NCBI GenBank assembly: GCA_024343425.1
Contig: BRLC01000016.1
Coordinates: 186,001 to 250,000, forward strand
Direction of reading: 5' to 3'
DNA: 64,000 nt
Source: Rhizobiaceae bacterium MnEN-MB40S
GTDB lineage: Bacteria > Pseudomonadota > Alphaproteobacteria > Rhizobiales > Rhizobiaceae
Every line of letters starts with the position of its first letter. The first letter of the stretch is position 1. Shown in pieces: positions 23,851 through 33,133 of this stretch. The notes under the pieces are model-generated. The model was not told where the DNA came from and made no database searches. It worked only from the letters and a program-made list of their open reading frames with translations. The position numbers and the translations under genes were made by a program.

Positions 23851-24600
23851 ATGGCAGGCCATTCGAAATTCAAGAACATCATGCATCGCAAGGGACGTCA
23901 GGACGCCCAGCGCTCGAAGCTGTTCTCCAAGCTTTCAAAGGAAATCACCGTCGCCGCCAAAATGGGCGGGGCGGACATCGAGGGCAATCCGCGGCTGCGC
24001 CTGGCGGTGCAGAACGCCAAGGGCCAGTCGATGCCCAAGGACAATATCCAGCGCGCCATCAACAAGGGCGCCGGCGGCGATAGTGAAGACTACGAGGAAA
24101 TCCGCTACGAGGGCTACGGCCCGGGCGGAATAGCCGTCATCGTCGAGGTGCTGACCGACAATCGCAACCGCTCGGCCTCCAATGTGCGCGCCTGCTTCAC
24201 AAAGAACGGCGGCACGCTCGGCGAAACCGGATCGGTCGCTTTCATGTTCGATCGCGTGGGCGAAATCGTCTACAAGCCGGAGGCGGGCGACGAGGACGCC
24301 ATCATGGAAGCGGCGATCGAGGCGGGCGCCGACGATGTGCAGTCCGGCCCTGACGGCCACGTCATCAGCTGTGCCTTCGAGGATATCGGCGATGTGTCGA
24401 CGGCTCTGGAGGAGACGCTTGGCGAAGCTGAATCGGTCAAGCCCGTCTGGAAGCCGCAAACCGAAACAGCAGTAGACGAGGACAAGGCGGGAACGTTGTT
24501 GAAGCTCATCGACGCGCTTGAAGACGATGACGACGTGCAGAACGTCTACGCCAATTTCGACATTTCCGACGATGTGATGTCGAAACTCGCGACTGCCTGA
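23851..24600 (+). CDS. yebC: YebC/PmpR family protein
   Basis: A 249-residue protein with the family N-terminus [20 protein letters not shown], then [12 protein letters not shown] and [14 protein letters not shown]. YebC proteins are DNA-binding regulators in some bacteria, and recent work implicates them as translation factors relieving ribosome stalling at proline stretches; which role applies here is unknown. It precedes ruvCAB, a conserved order. A Rho-independent terminator at 24628-24657 separates it from ruvC. Confidence 0.95.
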   Translation: MAGHSKFKNIMHRKGRQDAQRSKLFSKLSKEITVAAKMGGADIEGNPRLRLAVQNAKGQSMPKDNIQRAINKGAGGDSEDYEEIRYEGYGPGGIAVIVEVLTDNRNRSASNVRACFTKNGGTLGETGSVAFMFDRVGEIVYKPEAGDEDAIMEAAIEAGADDVQSGPDGHVISCAFEDIGDVSTALEETLGEAESVKPVWKPQTETAVDEDKAGTLLKLIDALEDDDDVQNVYANFDISDDVMSKLATA

Positions 24601-24627
24601 ATTGCCATTGTTCGCAGTGCTGTTTTG

Positions 24628-24657
24628 AACCCGGGTCGGCGCGCTGATCCGGGTTTT
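24628..24657 (+). terminator. Rho-independent terminator after yebC
   Basis: AACCCGG at 24628-24634 pairs with CCGGGTT at 24649-24655, followed by a T run. It separates the yebC transcript from ruvC. Confidence 0.85.
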
Positions 24658-24678
24658 TATTGTTGGTATTTACGAAAT

Positions 24679-24693
24679 GTTTTTGTTTTGTTC
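24679..24693. promoter_or_regulatory. Possible LexA (SOS) box upstream of ruvC
   Basis: GTTT-TTGTTTT-GTTC matches the alphaproteobacterial LexA consensus GTTC-N7-GTTC with one mismatch. It lies 50 bp upstream of the ruvC ATG, a usual distance for SOS control of the Holliday-junction operon. The match is AT-rich and may be fortuitous. Confidence 0.35.
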
Positions 24694-24742
24694 GCATCTG
24701 TGTGCCATAGCTGACAATAATGAACTGGCTTGAAGAGAGGTC

Positions 24743-25261
24743 ATGGCGCAACAGGACACCTGTCGAATCATCGGAATTGATCCCGGCTTGAGACGCACCG
24801 GCTGGGGCGTTGTCGAGAGTCTGGGCAACGGGCTGCGGTTCGTGGCTTCCGGAACGGTGCGTTCCGACGGCAGTCTGGATCTGGCGTCGCGGCTGTGCCA
24901 GTTGCACGAGGGGCTGACAGAGGTACTCCATGCTTATCGTCCCGATGAAGCGGCGGTGGAGGCGACTTTCGTCAACAAGGACGCGTCCGCCACGCTCAAG
25001 CTTGGACAGGCGCGGGGCGTGGCGCTGCTTGTGCCCGGGCTCGCAGGACTCAAAGTGTCCGAATATGCCCCGAATGCGGTCAAGAAGTCGGTGATCGGCG
25101 TCGGACATGGCGACAAGAAGCAGATCCACATGATGGTGCGGGTTTTGATGCCGCGCGCGGAGTTCGACACCGACGACGCCGCTGACGCGCTCGCCATCGC
25201 CATTTGTCACGCCCACAACAGGAAAAGCGCGGATTTACAGATGCGGATCGCCGCCGGCTGA
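24743..25261 (+). CDS. ruvC: Holliday junction resolvase RuvC
   Basis: A 172-residue resolvase with the four acidic active-site positions visible in order: [14 protein letters not shown], the glutamate in [11 protein letters not shown], and the C-terminal [15 protein letters not shown]. RuvC is a dimeric endonuclease that cuts Holliday junctions held by RuvAB. The length is typical. It is followed by ruvA after 13 bp and by ruvB, forming the standard ruvCAB operon. A possible LexA box lies upstream. Confidence 0.97.
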   Translation: MAQQDTCRIIGIDPGLRRTGWGVVESLGNGLRFVASGTVRSDGSLDLASRLCQLHEGLTEVLHAYRPDEAAVEATFVNKDASATLKLGQARGVALLVPGLAGLKVSEYAPNAVKKSVIGVGHGDKKQIHMMVRVLMPRAEFDTDDAADALAIAICHAHNRKSADLQMRIAAG

Positions 25262-25274
25262 CGAAAGAAAACAA

Positions 25275-25892
25275 ATGATCGGAAAGCTCAAGGGAACAAT
25301 CGAGGAAATCGGCGAGGATCACGTTCTTGTCGACGTTCACGGCGTTTGCTACGTCGTCTTCTGTTCGTCGCAGACGCTGGCCGGGCTCGGTTCCGTCGGC
25401 GAAGCCGTGACGCTGCAGATCGAGACATTCGTGCGCGAGGACCAGCTCAAGCTTTACGGTTTCGCCTCGGCGACCGAGCGGGAATGGTTCCGGCTGCTGC
25501 AAAGCGTGCAGGGCGTCGGCGCAAAGGTCGCGCTTGCCGTGCTGTCCACTCTGTCGGCGCCGGATCTCGCCAATGCGATCGCTCTGCAGGACAAGTCCAT
25601 GGTCGCGCGAGCGCCAGGCATCGGACCCAAGGTGGCGCAACGCATCGTCAGCGAGTTGAAGAACAAGGCGCCGGCCTTTTCAGGCGAAGCCGGAGTCGCC
25701 ATGGGTCTGAAACAGCAGATCGGCGACGGCGTGGCGAGCGGTCCGGTCAGCGACGCGGTTTCGGCGCTGGCCAATCTCGGTTATTCGAGAGACCAGGCGG
25801 CTTCGGCGGTCGCAGCAGCGCTCAAGAACGCCGGCGAAAACGCGGATTCGGCCGCTCTTATCAGGCTTGGCCTGCGGGAGTTGGCGCAGTGA
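25275..25892 (+). CDS. ruvA: Holliday junction branch migration protein RuvA
   Basis: A 205-residue protein. The OB-fold N-terminus reads [20 protein letters not shown], the helix-hairpin-helix blocks are [19 protein letters not shown] and [17 protein letters not shown], and the C-terminal domain that touches RuvB contains [15 protein letters not shown]. RuvA tetramers bind four-way junctions and load RuvB. It lies 13 bp after ruvC and 20 bp before ruvB. Confidence 0.97.
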   Translation: MIGKLKGTIEEIGEDHVLVDVHGVCYVVFCSSQTLAGLGSVGEAVTLQIETFVREDQLKLYGFASATEREWFRLLQSVQGVGAKVALAVLSTLSAPDLANAIALQDKSMVARAPGIGPKVAQRIVSELKNKAPAFSGEAGVAMGLKQQIGDGVASGPVSDAVSALANLGYSRDQAASAVAAALKNAGENADSAALIRLGLRELAQ

Positions 25893-25912
25893 CGGGACAT
25901 GTGGACTAAGCC

Positions 25913-26959
25913 ATGAGTGAGCCGAACAGGATCGTGTCCGGAGAACGTCGCGGCGAGGATGTGGAAACGTCGCTACGACCGCAGACGCTTGACGATTTCG
26001 TCGGTCAGGCGGACGCCCGTTCCAACCTCAAGGTGTTCATCGAGGCGGCGCGCGGCCGCGAGGAAGCGCTCGATCACGTGCTTTTCGTTGGACCTCCGGG
26101 TCTTGGCAAGACGACGCTCGCCCAGATCATGGCGCGTGAACTGGGGGTCAATTTCAGATCGACTTCCGGACCGGTGATCGCCAAGGCGGGTGATCTCGCG
26201 GCGCTTTTGACGAACCTCGAAGACCGCGACGTGCTCTTCATCGACGAGATCCACAGATTGAATCCGGCCGTGGAGGAAATCCTCTATCCGGCGATGGAGG
26301 ATTTCCAGCTTGACCTGATCATCGGCGAGGGGCCGGCCGCGCGGTCCGTCAAGATCGAACTCGCCCGGTTCACGCTCGTCGCCGCCACCACGCGGCTCGG
26401 TTTGCTCACGACGCCGCTGAGAGACAGGTTCGGCATTCCGGTGCGTTTGAATTTCTACACGATCTCGGAGCTCGAGCATATCGTCAAGCGCGGCTCGCGC
26501 ATGATGGGGTTGCCGATAACCGATGACGGCGCGCTTGAGATCGCCCGCCGCGCACGTGGCACGCCGCGCATCGCGGGCCGCCTGTTGCGGCGCGTGCGCG
26601 ATTTCGCGGAAGTCGCCAAGGCGGAATCCGTCACGAAAGAGATCGCCGACGAAGCCCTGACCCGGCTTGCGGTCGACCAGAAGGGTCTCGATCAGCTCGA
26701 TATCCGCTATCTCGGGATGATCGCCGGCAATTTCGGCGGCGGGCCGGTGGGGATCGAAACCATCGCGGCTGGCCTGTCGGAACCGCGCGACGCGATCGAG
26801 GACATCATCGAGCCCTATCTGATCCAGCAGGGGCTGATTCAGCGCACGCCCCGCGGGCGCATCCTGACCGCCAATGCCTGGCGGCATCTTGGTCTCGACG
26901 TCCCGCGCGATCTGGCGCAGCAGCAGATCAATCTCTTCCAGGAAGATCCTGAACGATAG
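25913..26959 (+). CDS. ruvB: Holliday junction branch migration helicase RuvB
   Basis: A 348-residue AAA+ motor with [11 protein letters not shown], Walker [13 protein letters not shown], Walker [11 protein letters not shown] and sensor region [10 protein letters not shown]. The C-terminal winged helix contains [16 protein letters not shown]. RuvB hexamers drive branch migration powered by ATP. It closes the ruvCAB operon. The stop lies only 12 bp from the convergent end of sqdC; in many relatives ybgC and tolQ follow directly, so the sqd operon appears inserted here. Confidence 0.97.
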   Translation: MSEPNRIVSGERRGEDVETSLRPQTLDDFVGQADARSNLKVFIEAARGREEALDHVLFVGPPGLGKTTLAQIMARELGVNFRSTSGPVIAKAGDLAALLTNLEDRDVLFIDEIHRLNPAVEEILYPAMEDFQLDLIIGEGPAARSVKIELARFTLVAATTRLGLLTTPLRDRFGIPVRLNFYTISELEHIVKRGSRMMGLPITDDGALEIARRARGTPRIAGRLLRRVRDFAEVAKAESVTKEIADEALTRLAVDQKGLDQLDIRYLGMIAGNFGGGPVGIETIAAGLSEPRDAIEDIIEPYLIQQGLIQRTPRGRILTANAWRHLGLDVPRDLAQQQINLFQEDPER

Positions 26960-26971
26960 GACCCCGCGTGT

Positions 26972-27862
26972 TCACCGCGTCAGCATGCTGGCGACGGATT
27001 TCTTCAGAAGAAGCAGACCACCCGGACGCCAGCCGAGGCCGCGCAATTTCTCCGTATCCATACTGTTCGGCAGGCTATCCGACCGCCCCGGCAAGGCATG
27101 TGAGCATCCGGTTTGCAGCCTGACGATTTCGAGCAGGTCATGGCGATCGACCAGAATGTCGGACACGTTGAAGATTTCACCGGATACCGTCTCGACCGGT
27201 TGTTCGAGCAAAAGGGCGACGGCGCTGGCCACGTCGTCTCCGTGCACCTCGGTTCCGCAGCGCGCGCCGATCGGTTCTCCGGCGAGATAATCTGAGAAGA
27301 GATCTTCCCATTTGTGCATAGGATCGGGCGGAGACTGGCCATAGACACCGGTAATGCGAAGACTGGCGACGCAAAGCGGTGAATTTCGCGAAAGCGTCTG
27401 AAGATGTATCTCACAGGCCCGCTTGACGGAGCCGTATTCGGTGTCCGGATTGCAGGATGTTGTTTCGTACAGCTTCGCGCCTGTCGGATGCTTGCCATAG
27501 ACCGCCCGTGTCGAGAGAAAGACGCCGCGCTTCACGCCGCTTTCCGCCGCTGTTTCGAACAATTTTATGGTCGCATCGAGATTGCGCGCTCTGAAGCCCT
27601 CGACATCGTCTCCCTCACCGCCGCGGTATCGGCCGGGCACATGGGAAAAGGCTGCGTGGACGAGGCAATCGAACCCGTTCACGACTGATGTGTAATCAGC
27701 GTCCGGATCGAGGTCAAAAAGGTGGAAATCGACCGCACCGGAAAACAGCGCCGGATCGGGTTCGCGCCGGCTTGCAATCGTTACATGGTGGCCGTTTGCA
27801 GCCAGTCGGCGAACGATGAAACGCCCGACGAGACCGTTTCCTCCCGTTACGAGGATACGCAT
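26972..27862 (-). CDS. sqdC: SqdC-like SDR reductase of the sulfolipid operon
   Basis: A 296-residue extended short-chain dehydrogenase with MRILVTGGNGLVGRFIVRRL and a YxxxK motif in TEYGSVKRACE. It is the third gene of a minus-strand operon whose first two encode UDP-sulfoquinovose synthase and a GT8 glycosyltransferase. This matches the sqdBDC order known from Rhodobacter and Sinorhizobium, where SqdC is a reductase-like protein of uncertain step in sulfoquinovosyl diacylglycerol synthesis. Its ATG overlaps the stop of sqdD by one base, indicating translational coupling. Assignment rests on operon context plus fold. Confidence 0.75.
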   Translation of the reverse strand: MRILVTGGNGLVGRFIVRRLAANGHHVTIASRREPDPALFSGAVDFHLFDLDPDADYTSVVNGFDCLVHAAFSHVPGRYRGGEGDDVEGFRARNLDATIKLFETAAESGVKRGVFLSTRAVYGKHPTGAKLYETTSCNPDTEYGSVKRACEIHLQTLSRNSPLCVASLRITGVYGQSPPDPMHKWEDLFSDYLAGEPIGARCGTEVHGDDVASAVALLLEQPVETVSGEIFNVSDILVDRHDLLEIVRLQTGCSHALPGRSDSLPNSMDTEKLRGLGWRPGGLLLLKKSVASMLTR

Positions 27863-28713
27863 CAGTCCTGTCCGGCCGGGTTGGCGAGGCTTGCGATATC
27901 GGGAATGTTTTCTCCGGAATAGTAAGCCTTCCAGAGTTCGATCAGAGGCGCCAGGCGTTCAGCCTTTGGATTGTCCTTTTCCCAGGGCTTTTCGTACTGG
28001 TAATGCAAGACGCCGATCGATTTCCAGTCCCAGAGTTCGGGCAGGTTGAACCAGACATATTGCAGCATGTTAAAGAAGACCGGCAGGCCGTGCCATTCGC
28101 CGAAATAGTCCTGGAGGAAGGTCTGGTCCGTGCGTCGCCAGAAGGCATCGGGCGAATCGAGTTTCTCCATCATGTCGGCGAAGGTCTCGTCAGACGGACG
28201 CGCCACGAAGACGCCGGAATTCAGCCGGTGGAAATCGGCGACCGTCTCATAGACGTTCGGCGCCGCCGAGAATTCCGGATAGGCGAACAGCCTGTCGATG
28301 TTGCGCAAGACCAGTGCGTCGGCGTCGATGAAGACGCAGCGCTCATATTGCGTCATTTGCCACAGCCTCAGCTTGACGAAATTGTCGAGCGGGGTGTGGA
28401 AACCGGGCTTTCGACCCTTGGTGAAGGGCGCATTGGCGTGCAGTTTCGCGCGCGCATGCCGTTCATTGAACGCATCGGACGTGGGCAGGAGATCCGCCGC
28501 GACAAGACGGGCGCCAAGCGCGGAAATCGGCGCCAGATCGTCAGCCGACACGCCTCCGGTATGCAGCACGACGACGTCGGCCTGCGTTCCCGTCAGCCGT
28601 ATTGATCTGACGAGGGCGAGCGCGCCGCCGGCGTAGTCGGCGTTAGTGACGAGCGTCACGTAGGCGAATCGATGTGCCGCCGGCGCGTCCTCGCGAAGGC
28701 TATTTTCAGTCAT
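27862..28713 (-). CDS. sqdD: SqdD-like GT8 glycosyltransferase
   Basis: A 283-residue GT-A glycosyltransferase of family GT8 (glycogenin-like). The N-terminus reads FAYVTLVTNADYAGGALALV, and the metal- and nucleotide-binding DxD lies in RCVFIDADALVLRNIDRLF. In the sqdBDC operon SqdD is proposed to transfer sulfoquinovose from its UDP form to diacylglycerol, and the glycogenin resemblance is a known feature of SqdD. It starts 7 bp after sqdB and overlaps sqdC. It probably acts at the cytoplasmic face of the inner membrane. Confidence 0.85.
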   Translation of the reverse strand: MTENSLREDAPAAHRFAYVTLVTNADYAGGALALVRSIRLTGTQADVVVLHTGGVSADDLAPISALGARLVAADLLPTSDAFNERHARAKLHANAPFTKGRKPGFHTPLDNFVKLRLWQMTQYERCVFIDADALVLRNIDRLFAYPEFSAAPNVYETVADFHRLNSGVFVARPSDETFADMMEKLDSPDAFWRRTDQTFLQDYFGEWHGLPVFFNMLQYVWFNLPELWDWKSIGVLHYQYEKPWEKDNPKAERLAPLIELWKAYYSGENIPDIASLANPAGQD

Positions 28714-28720
28714 GCCTGCG

Positions 28721-29941
28721 TCAGGAAGCCGATTTCAGGGCTTTGCCTTCCGGATCGGTGTTCAGCGTCGGTTTGATGTCCTTCGTCCACGCGGAGGCGG
28801 CCGGAATACGGCTGCGATCGACGCGGTAGGCGAATTTCTTGGCCACATCGACGACTTCTTCCAGAAGACCTTCTTCCAGGGTGATCGGATTGAGGCCAAG
28901 CTGAAGGAACTGGTCGTTCTTGACGACCAGATCGTTCTCGGCCGCTTCCTTGCGCGGATTGGGGAGGTAGGCGATCTTCGCGTCGGCGATCCGCGCGACG
29001 ATTTCGGCGAGGTCGCGCACGCGGTGCGTTTCCGTCATCTGGTTGAAGATCTTGACCTTGTCGCCGCGCTCGGGCGCGCTCTTCAGCGCCAGTTCGACAC
29101 AGCGCACGGAATCCTGAATATGGATGAAGGCGCGTGTCTGACCACCGGTGCCGTGCACCGTCAGCGGATAGCCGATGGCGGCCTGGATCAGGAAGCGGTT
29201 CAGCACCGTTCCGTAATCGCCGTCATAGTCGAACCGGTTGATGAGTTGCGGGTGGCGCCGCGTCTGGTCGGTGTGCGTGCCCCAGACGATGCCCTGGTGG
29301 AGGTCGGTGATTCTCAGCCCGTCGTTCTTCGCATAGAATTGGAAGAGCAACTGATCCAGGCACTTGGTCATGTGATAGATGGATCCCGGATTGGCCGGAT
29401 ACAGGATTTCCTGTGTTGCGGTGGAGCCGTCCATCGTCTCGATGCCGACCGGCAGATAGCCTTCGGGAATGGCTGCCCCGACGGTCGAGTAGCCGTAGAC
29501 GCCCATTGTGCCGAGATGCACGAGATGCGCGTCCGTACCGGTTTCGACAAGCGCGTTCAGCAAATTATGCGTCGCGTTGACATTATTGTTGACCGTGTAG
29601 TTCTTGTGCCGGTCCGATTTCATCGAATAGGGCGCAGCGCGCTGTTCGGCGAAGTGAACGATGGCGTCCGGCTGGTTTTCCGTCAGCCAGTTCTTCAGCA
29701 CATCGTAGTCCCGCGCAATGTCGATCAGGTGGAAACGAATGCGTCGCCCGGTTTCCTCGTGCCAGATGCGGGTCCGTTCCTGAATGGAGTCCATCGGCGT
29801 CAGCGACTGGACGCCCAGTTCCGTGTCAATCCAACGCCGGCTCAGATTGTCGATGATGTGGACGTCGTGTCCAAGTTGCGACAGGTGCAGCGATGTGGGC
29901 CAGCCGACGAATCCGTCGCCACCGAGAACAGCAATTTTCAT
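28721..29941 (-). CDS. sqdB: UDP-sulfoquinovose synthase
   Basis: A 406-residue extended SDR closely resembling SQD1/SqdB. It has MKIAVLGGDGFVGWPTSLHL, the region HIIDNLSRRWIDTELGVQSL, the catalytic IYHMTKCLDQLL with YxxxK, and TGGQTRAFIHIQDSV. It makes UDP-sulfoquinovose from UDP-glucose and sulfite, the head-group donor of sulfolipid SQDG. The start ATG at 29941 has GGAG nine bases upstream, better than the in-frame ATG nine bases earlier. It heads the sqdBDC operon. SQDG often replaces phospholipid under phosphate limitation; no Pho box was found by eye. Confidence 0.93.
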   Translation of the reverse strand: MKIAVLGGDGFVGWPTSLHLSQLGHDVHIIDNLSRRWIDTELGVQSLTPMDSIQERTRIWHEETGRRIRFHLIDIARDYDVLKNWLTENQPDAIVHFAEQRAAPYSMKSDRHKNYTVNNNVNATHNLLNALVETGTDAHLVHLGTMGVYGYSTVGAAIPEGYLPVGIETMDGSTATQEILYPANPGSIYHMTKCLDQLLFQFYAKNDGLRITDLHQGIVWGTHTDQTRRHPQLINRFDYDGDYGTVLNRFLIQAAIGYPLTVHGTGGQTRAFIHIQDSVRCVELALKSAPERGDKVKIFNQMTETHRVRDLAEIVARIADAKIAYLPNPRKEAAENDLVVKNDQFLQLGLNPITLEEGLLEEVVDVAKKFAYRVDRSRIPAASAWTKDIKPTLNTDPEGKALKSAS

Positions 29942-30222
29942 CCAATTCATCTCCGTTTGCGCATCTGTGCGATGCATTGTCCGAAAGGCGACGACACGCC
30001 GTCAGCTCTCCGGTATCGGTCCGCATCCGGAGCCGCTGCGGCCAGCGCCGTACGGTTCGCGCGGCAAATCCCTCGATTCCGAAAAGCGTTAGCGCCGGAA
30101 TGTGTCAGGATTGCAATGGCTCTTTCCACAATTCGGCGGTCGCATCAAGCACTTGCCATTGCTCTTCCAGCGGAAATATGGTCCGTCGGGTCGCGCCAAG
30201 GCGCTTGCATAAGGAGGTTGCG

Positions 30223-30657
30223 TTGTCTCTCACGCTTGCGGGAACGATCACCGAGGACGGTCACCGGCTGATGCAGCGTGTCTATTATGAAGACACCGAT
30301 TTTTCGGGCGTGGTCTATCATGCACGCTATCTGCATTTCCTGGAGCGGGGTCGGACCGACTACCTGCGCTGCCTCGGCGTTACCCAGGGCGATATGCGCA
30401 TGGGCGACGAGGAAGGCAGCGCCGCCTTTGTGGTGCGGCGCATGCTGATCGATTTCCTTGCCGCTGCCCGGATGGACGATATCGTCGAAATCCGAACCCG
30501 TCCGCGCAGGGCTACCGGGGCGCGGCTGGAACTCGACCAGGAGATCAGGATCGGGGACAGGCTGCTTCTTACAGCCGCCGTCACCGTGGCCGTGGTCAAC
30601 GGAGAAGGTCGGGTCAGACGGCTGCCGGACGGCCTTTCCGCGCTGTTTTCAGTATGA
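30223..30657 (+). CDS. ybgC: Tol-Pal associated acyl-CoA thioesterase YbgC
   Basis: A 144-residue hotdog-fold thioesterase with the YbgC block VYYEDTDFSGVVYHARYLHF, including the catalytic aspartate and the YH pair. It hydrolyses acyl-CoA or acyl-ACP and is nearly always the first gene of the tol-pal operon. The start is probably the TTG at 30223, with a near-perfect AAGGAGG ribosome site; no nearby ATG fits as well, although one in frame at 30178 is possible. A 266-bp spacer with a CtrA-like box separates it from tolQ, so tolQ may have its own promoter. Confidence 0.93.
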   Translation: MSLTLAGTITEDGHRLMQRVYYEDTDFSGVVYHARYLHFLERGRTDYLRCLGVTQGDMRMGDEEGSAAFVVRRMLIDFLAAARMDDIVEIRTRPRRATGARLELDQEIRIGDRLLLTAAVTVAVVNGEGRVRRLPDGLSALFSV

Positions 30658-30703
30658 AATCGCAAACGGCGATAAAATGCCCCGAATGCCCGGTTTTATT
30701 GTC

Positions 30704-30720
30704 ATAACCTGTCATTAACC
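30704..30720. promoter_or_regulatory. CtrA-like box upstream of tolQ
   Basis: ATAA-CCTGTCA-TTAACC matches the TTAA-N7-TTAA consensus with one mismatch in the first half. It lies in the 266-bp ybgC-tolQ spacer, about 205 bp upstream of the tolQ ATG. Confidence 0.4.
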
Positions 30721-30923
30721 ATAAATATGTCTTAATGATCGGGCGGAGGATGGCGCGATCGGTTGCGCCTTCCTTTGACCAAAGTTTGTCGCGACACAAA
30801 TTGGCGGGTGAGTGGACATATCGGATTTTTCAATCTGCCGAATATTGCGTGGATATGCGCGATTTGACGCCGGTTTTTAAGGTGCGCGCATTGTCCGGAC
30901 GCTCGAATTTGAAGGTAAGTTGA

Positions 30924-31640
30924 ATGGAACAGGTAGGATTGGCTGCTACAGGTGACATCACTCTGTGGTCGCTGTTCATGCAGGCGGGTATTGTCGTCAA
31001 GATTGTCATTCTCGGATTGATCGGAGCATCGATCTGGACGTGGGCGATCATTGTCGACAAAACTTTTAGTTATGGGCGCACGCGTCGCCAGTATGACCGT
31101 TTCGAGCAGGTTTTCTGGTCGGGGCAGTCTCTGGAAGAGCTCTATCAGTCTTTGCAGGATCGCACGACGACCGGCATGGGCACGATTTTCGTCTCGGCGA
31201 TGCGGGAGTGGAAAAAATCTTTCGAGCGCGGCGCTCGCTCTCCAATGGGCCTGCAAATGCGCATAGACAAGGCGATGGACGTGGCGCTCGCCCGGGAAAC
31301 GGAGAGCCTTGAGGCCCGCCTTGGCTCCCTTGCGTCGATCGGCGCTTCTGCGCCGTTCATCGGCCTGTTCGGAACCGTCGTCGGAATTATGACGTCGTTT
31401 CAGGCGATCGCGGGCTCGAAATCGACGAACCTCGCCGTTGTCGCTCCCGGTATCGCGGAGGCGCTGCTGGCGACCGCCATCGGCCTGCTCGCGGCTATCC
31501 CCGCGGTTATCGCCTACAACAAATTTTCCACTGACGCCGGCAAGCTGACGGCGCGCATGGAAGGGTTCGCCGACGAGTTCTCGGGCATTCTGTCCCGCCA
31601 GATCGACGAACGCATGCAGTCCCGCCAGGCGGCGGAGTAG
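30924..31640 (+). CDS. tolQ: Tol-Pal proton channel subunit TolQ
   Basis: A 238-residue inner-membrane protein with three transmembrane helices: one near residues 15-40 (MQAGIVVKIVILGLIGASIW), and two near 135-160 and 170-200 with ASIGASAPFIGLFGTVVGIM and VVAPGIAEALLATAIGLLAA. It is homologous to ExbB/MotA. With TolR it converts proton flow into motion that drives TolA and maintains outer-membrane constriction at division. It is the first of a tight tolQRAB-pal run, with tolR 12 bp downstream. Confidence 0.95.
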   Translation: MEQVGLAATGDITLWSLFMQAGIVVKIVILGLIGASIWTWAIIVDKTFSYGRTRRQYDRFEQVFWSGQSLEELYQSLQDRTTTGMGTIFVSAMREWKKSFERGARSPMGLQMRIDKAMDVALARETESLEARLGSLASIGASAPFIGLFGTVVGIMTSFQAIAGSKSTNLAVVAPGIAEALLATAIGLLAAIPAVIAYNKFSTDAGKLTARMEGFADEFSGILSRQIDERMQSRQAAE

Positions 31641-31652
31641 GAGTTTTCGACC

Positions 31653-32111
31653 ATGGCCATCGCCACGGGAAGCATGATGGGCGCCAAACGAGGCCGAGCT
31701 TCGGGACGCCGCGGCCGGCGCATGAAACCGATGGCCGAGATCAACGTGACGCCATTCGTCGACGTCATGCTCGTTCTTTTGATCATCTTCATGGTCGCGG
31801 CGCCGTTGTTGACGGTCGGGGTTCCCATCGACCTGCCGGAAACCGACGCGAGCGCGCTCAATTCCGAGACCCAGCCGATCACCATTTCGGTGAACGATCA
31901 GGGGCAGATATTCCTTCAGGAAACCGAGGTGCCCTTCGACGAGATCGTCGCCAAACTCCAGGCGATTGCAACCACCGGCTATCAGGAGCGCATCTATGTG
32001 CGCGGCGACCGCAATGCGGATTACGGAACGGTGATGAAGGTCATGGCGCGCATCTCGTCCGCCGGATATCGCAATCTCGGTCTCGTCACGCTCCAGGAGC
32101 AGGAGGGGTGA
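31653..32111 (+). CDS. tolR: Tol-Pal proton channel subunit TolR
   Basis: A 152-residue ExbD/TolR protein with a basic N-terminus, one transmembrane helix (EINVTPFVDVMLVLLIIFMV) bearing the conserved proton-carrying aspartate, and a periplasmic domain ending NLGLVTLQEQ. It follows tolQ by 12 bp and precedes tolA by 9 bp. It works with TolQ as the ion-driven motor of the Tol-Pal system. The length is typical. Confidence 0.95.
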   Translation: MAIATGSMMGAKRGRASGRRGRRMKPMAEINVTPFVDVMLVLLIIFMVAAPLLTVGVPIDLPETDASALNSETQPITISVNDQGQIFLQETEVPFDEIVAKLQAIATTGYQERIYVRGDRNADYGTVMKVMARISSAGYRNLGLVTLQEQEG

Positions 32112-32120
32112 ACCCCGTCA

Positions 32121-33116
32121 ATGAAGATTGGCCTGTTCATATCAACGGTATTGCACGCGGTGCTTCTCGGTTGGGGGCTGATTGTCCTGTCGCCACCGAA
32201 GTCGCATGACGTGGCCGATGTCGAGGCGCTTCCTGTCGATATCATTCCTGTATCGTCCATTACCCAGGTCCAACGCGGCGTGAAGGATGAGCCGGAGCGC
32301 GAGATCGCTGCGCCCACGCCTACGGTGCGCCCGGAGCCCGTCGAGGATGCGCAGACCATCGGAAACAACACAGTGGACCTGAAATCTGCGGACACCGAGA
32401 AAAAGGCCGATTTGACTGTGGAGAAGGCGATCGAGACGGCATCGGCGCCAGCCAGCGAACCGGCGCCGGTTCCCGAGCCCAAAGCCGAAATCAAACCGGC
32501 GGAAGCGCCGAAGCCACAGGCGGCGACGGAGATCGCATCCCTGCCGGACAAACCGCAGGAAGTCTCTCCAAGGCCCGTGGAAGAGCCGGTCGAGCAGCCA
32601 AAACCGGAAGAAGCTGCTTTGCCCGAGAGGATACCAACGCCGAAGGCGCGGCCTGAGCCCCCCAAGCGAACCGAGGTCGCCGCACGGCAGCAGAGTGATT
32701 TCGACGCCGACAAGATCGAAGCGTTGCTGAACCGGCAGGACACCGCCGGCGGGGGCGCCGCGCGCAGCCGTGAACAGGCCAGTCTCGGATCGGACACCCA
32801 GCAGGTCGCGCAAACGCTTTCCATCAGCGAGATCGACGCCCTGAGGCGCAAGGTTGAAAGCTGCTGGCAGCTCGTCGCCGGAATGTCCGGCGCGGAAGAC
32901 GTGCGCATCCAGGTGCGGATGAACCTGAACCAGTCGGGTTACATCGATGGTCAGCCGCAGGTCGACGCGCGGGGTGGAACCGATACGGCGCGCAGAACGC
33001 TGTCCGACAGCGTGCGCCGCGCAGTTCTGCGCTGCGAGCCCTATGAACTGCCGATCGAAAAATACGGGGTCTGGTCGAATGTCGTTTTGAACTTCGACCC
33101 CAGTCAGATGTTCTAG
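32121..33116 (+). CDS. tolA: TolA-like envelope protein
   Basis: A 331-residue protein. It has one N-terminal transmembrane helix (ISTVLHAVLLGWGLIVL), a long middle segment rich in proline, glutamate and alanine that should span the periplasm, and a C-terminal globular domain (about residues 235-331, with LRRKVESCWQL and VRRAVLRCEPYELP). TolA links the TolQR motor to Pal and TolB at the outer membrane. The middle region is proline-rich rather than the long helix of enteric TolA, as in other alphaproteobacteria. It lies in the tolQRAB run. Confidence 0.9.
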   Translation: MKIGLFISTVLHAVLLGWGLIVLSPPKSHDVADVEALPVDIIPVSSITQVQRGVKDEPEREIAAPTPTVRPEPVEDAQTIGNNTVDLKSADTEKKADLTVEKAIETASAPASEPAPVPEPKAEIKPAEAPKPQAATEIASLPDKPQEVSPRPVEEPVEQPKPEEAALPERIPTPKARPEPPKRTEVAARQQSDFDADKIEALLNRQDTAGGGAARSREQASLGSDTQQVAQTLSISEIDALRRKVESCWQLVAGMSGAEDVRIQVRMNLNQSGYIDGQPQVDARGGTDTARRTLSDSVRRAVLRCEPYELPIEKYGVWSNVVLNFDPSQMF

Positions 33117-33133
33117 AAAAGTAACGGAAGCCG

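Noticed and set aside
28712-30271. 519-codon plus-strand open frame
   Set aside because: It is antisense to sqdB, which is strongly recognisable on the minus strand.
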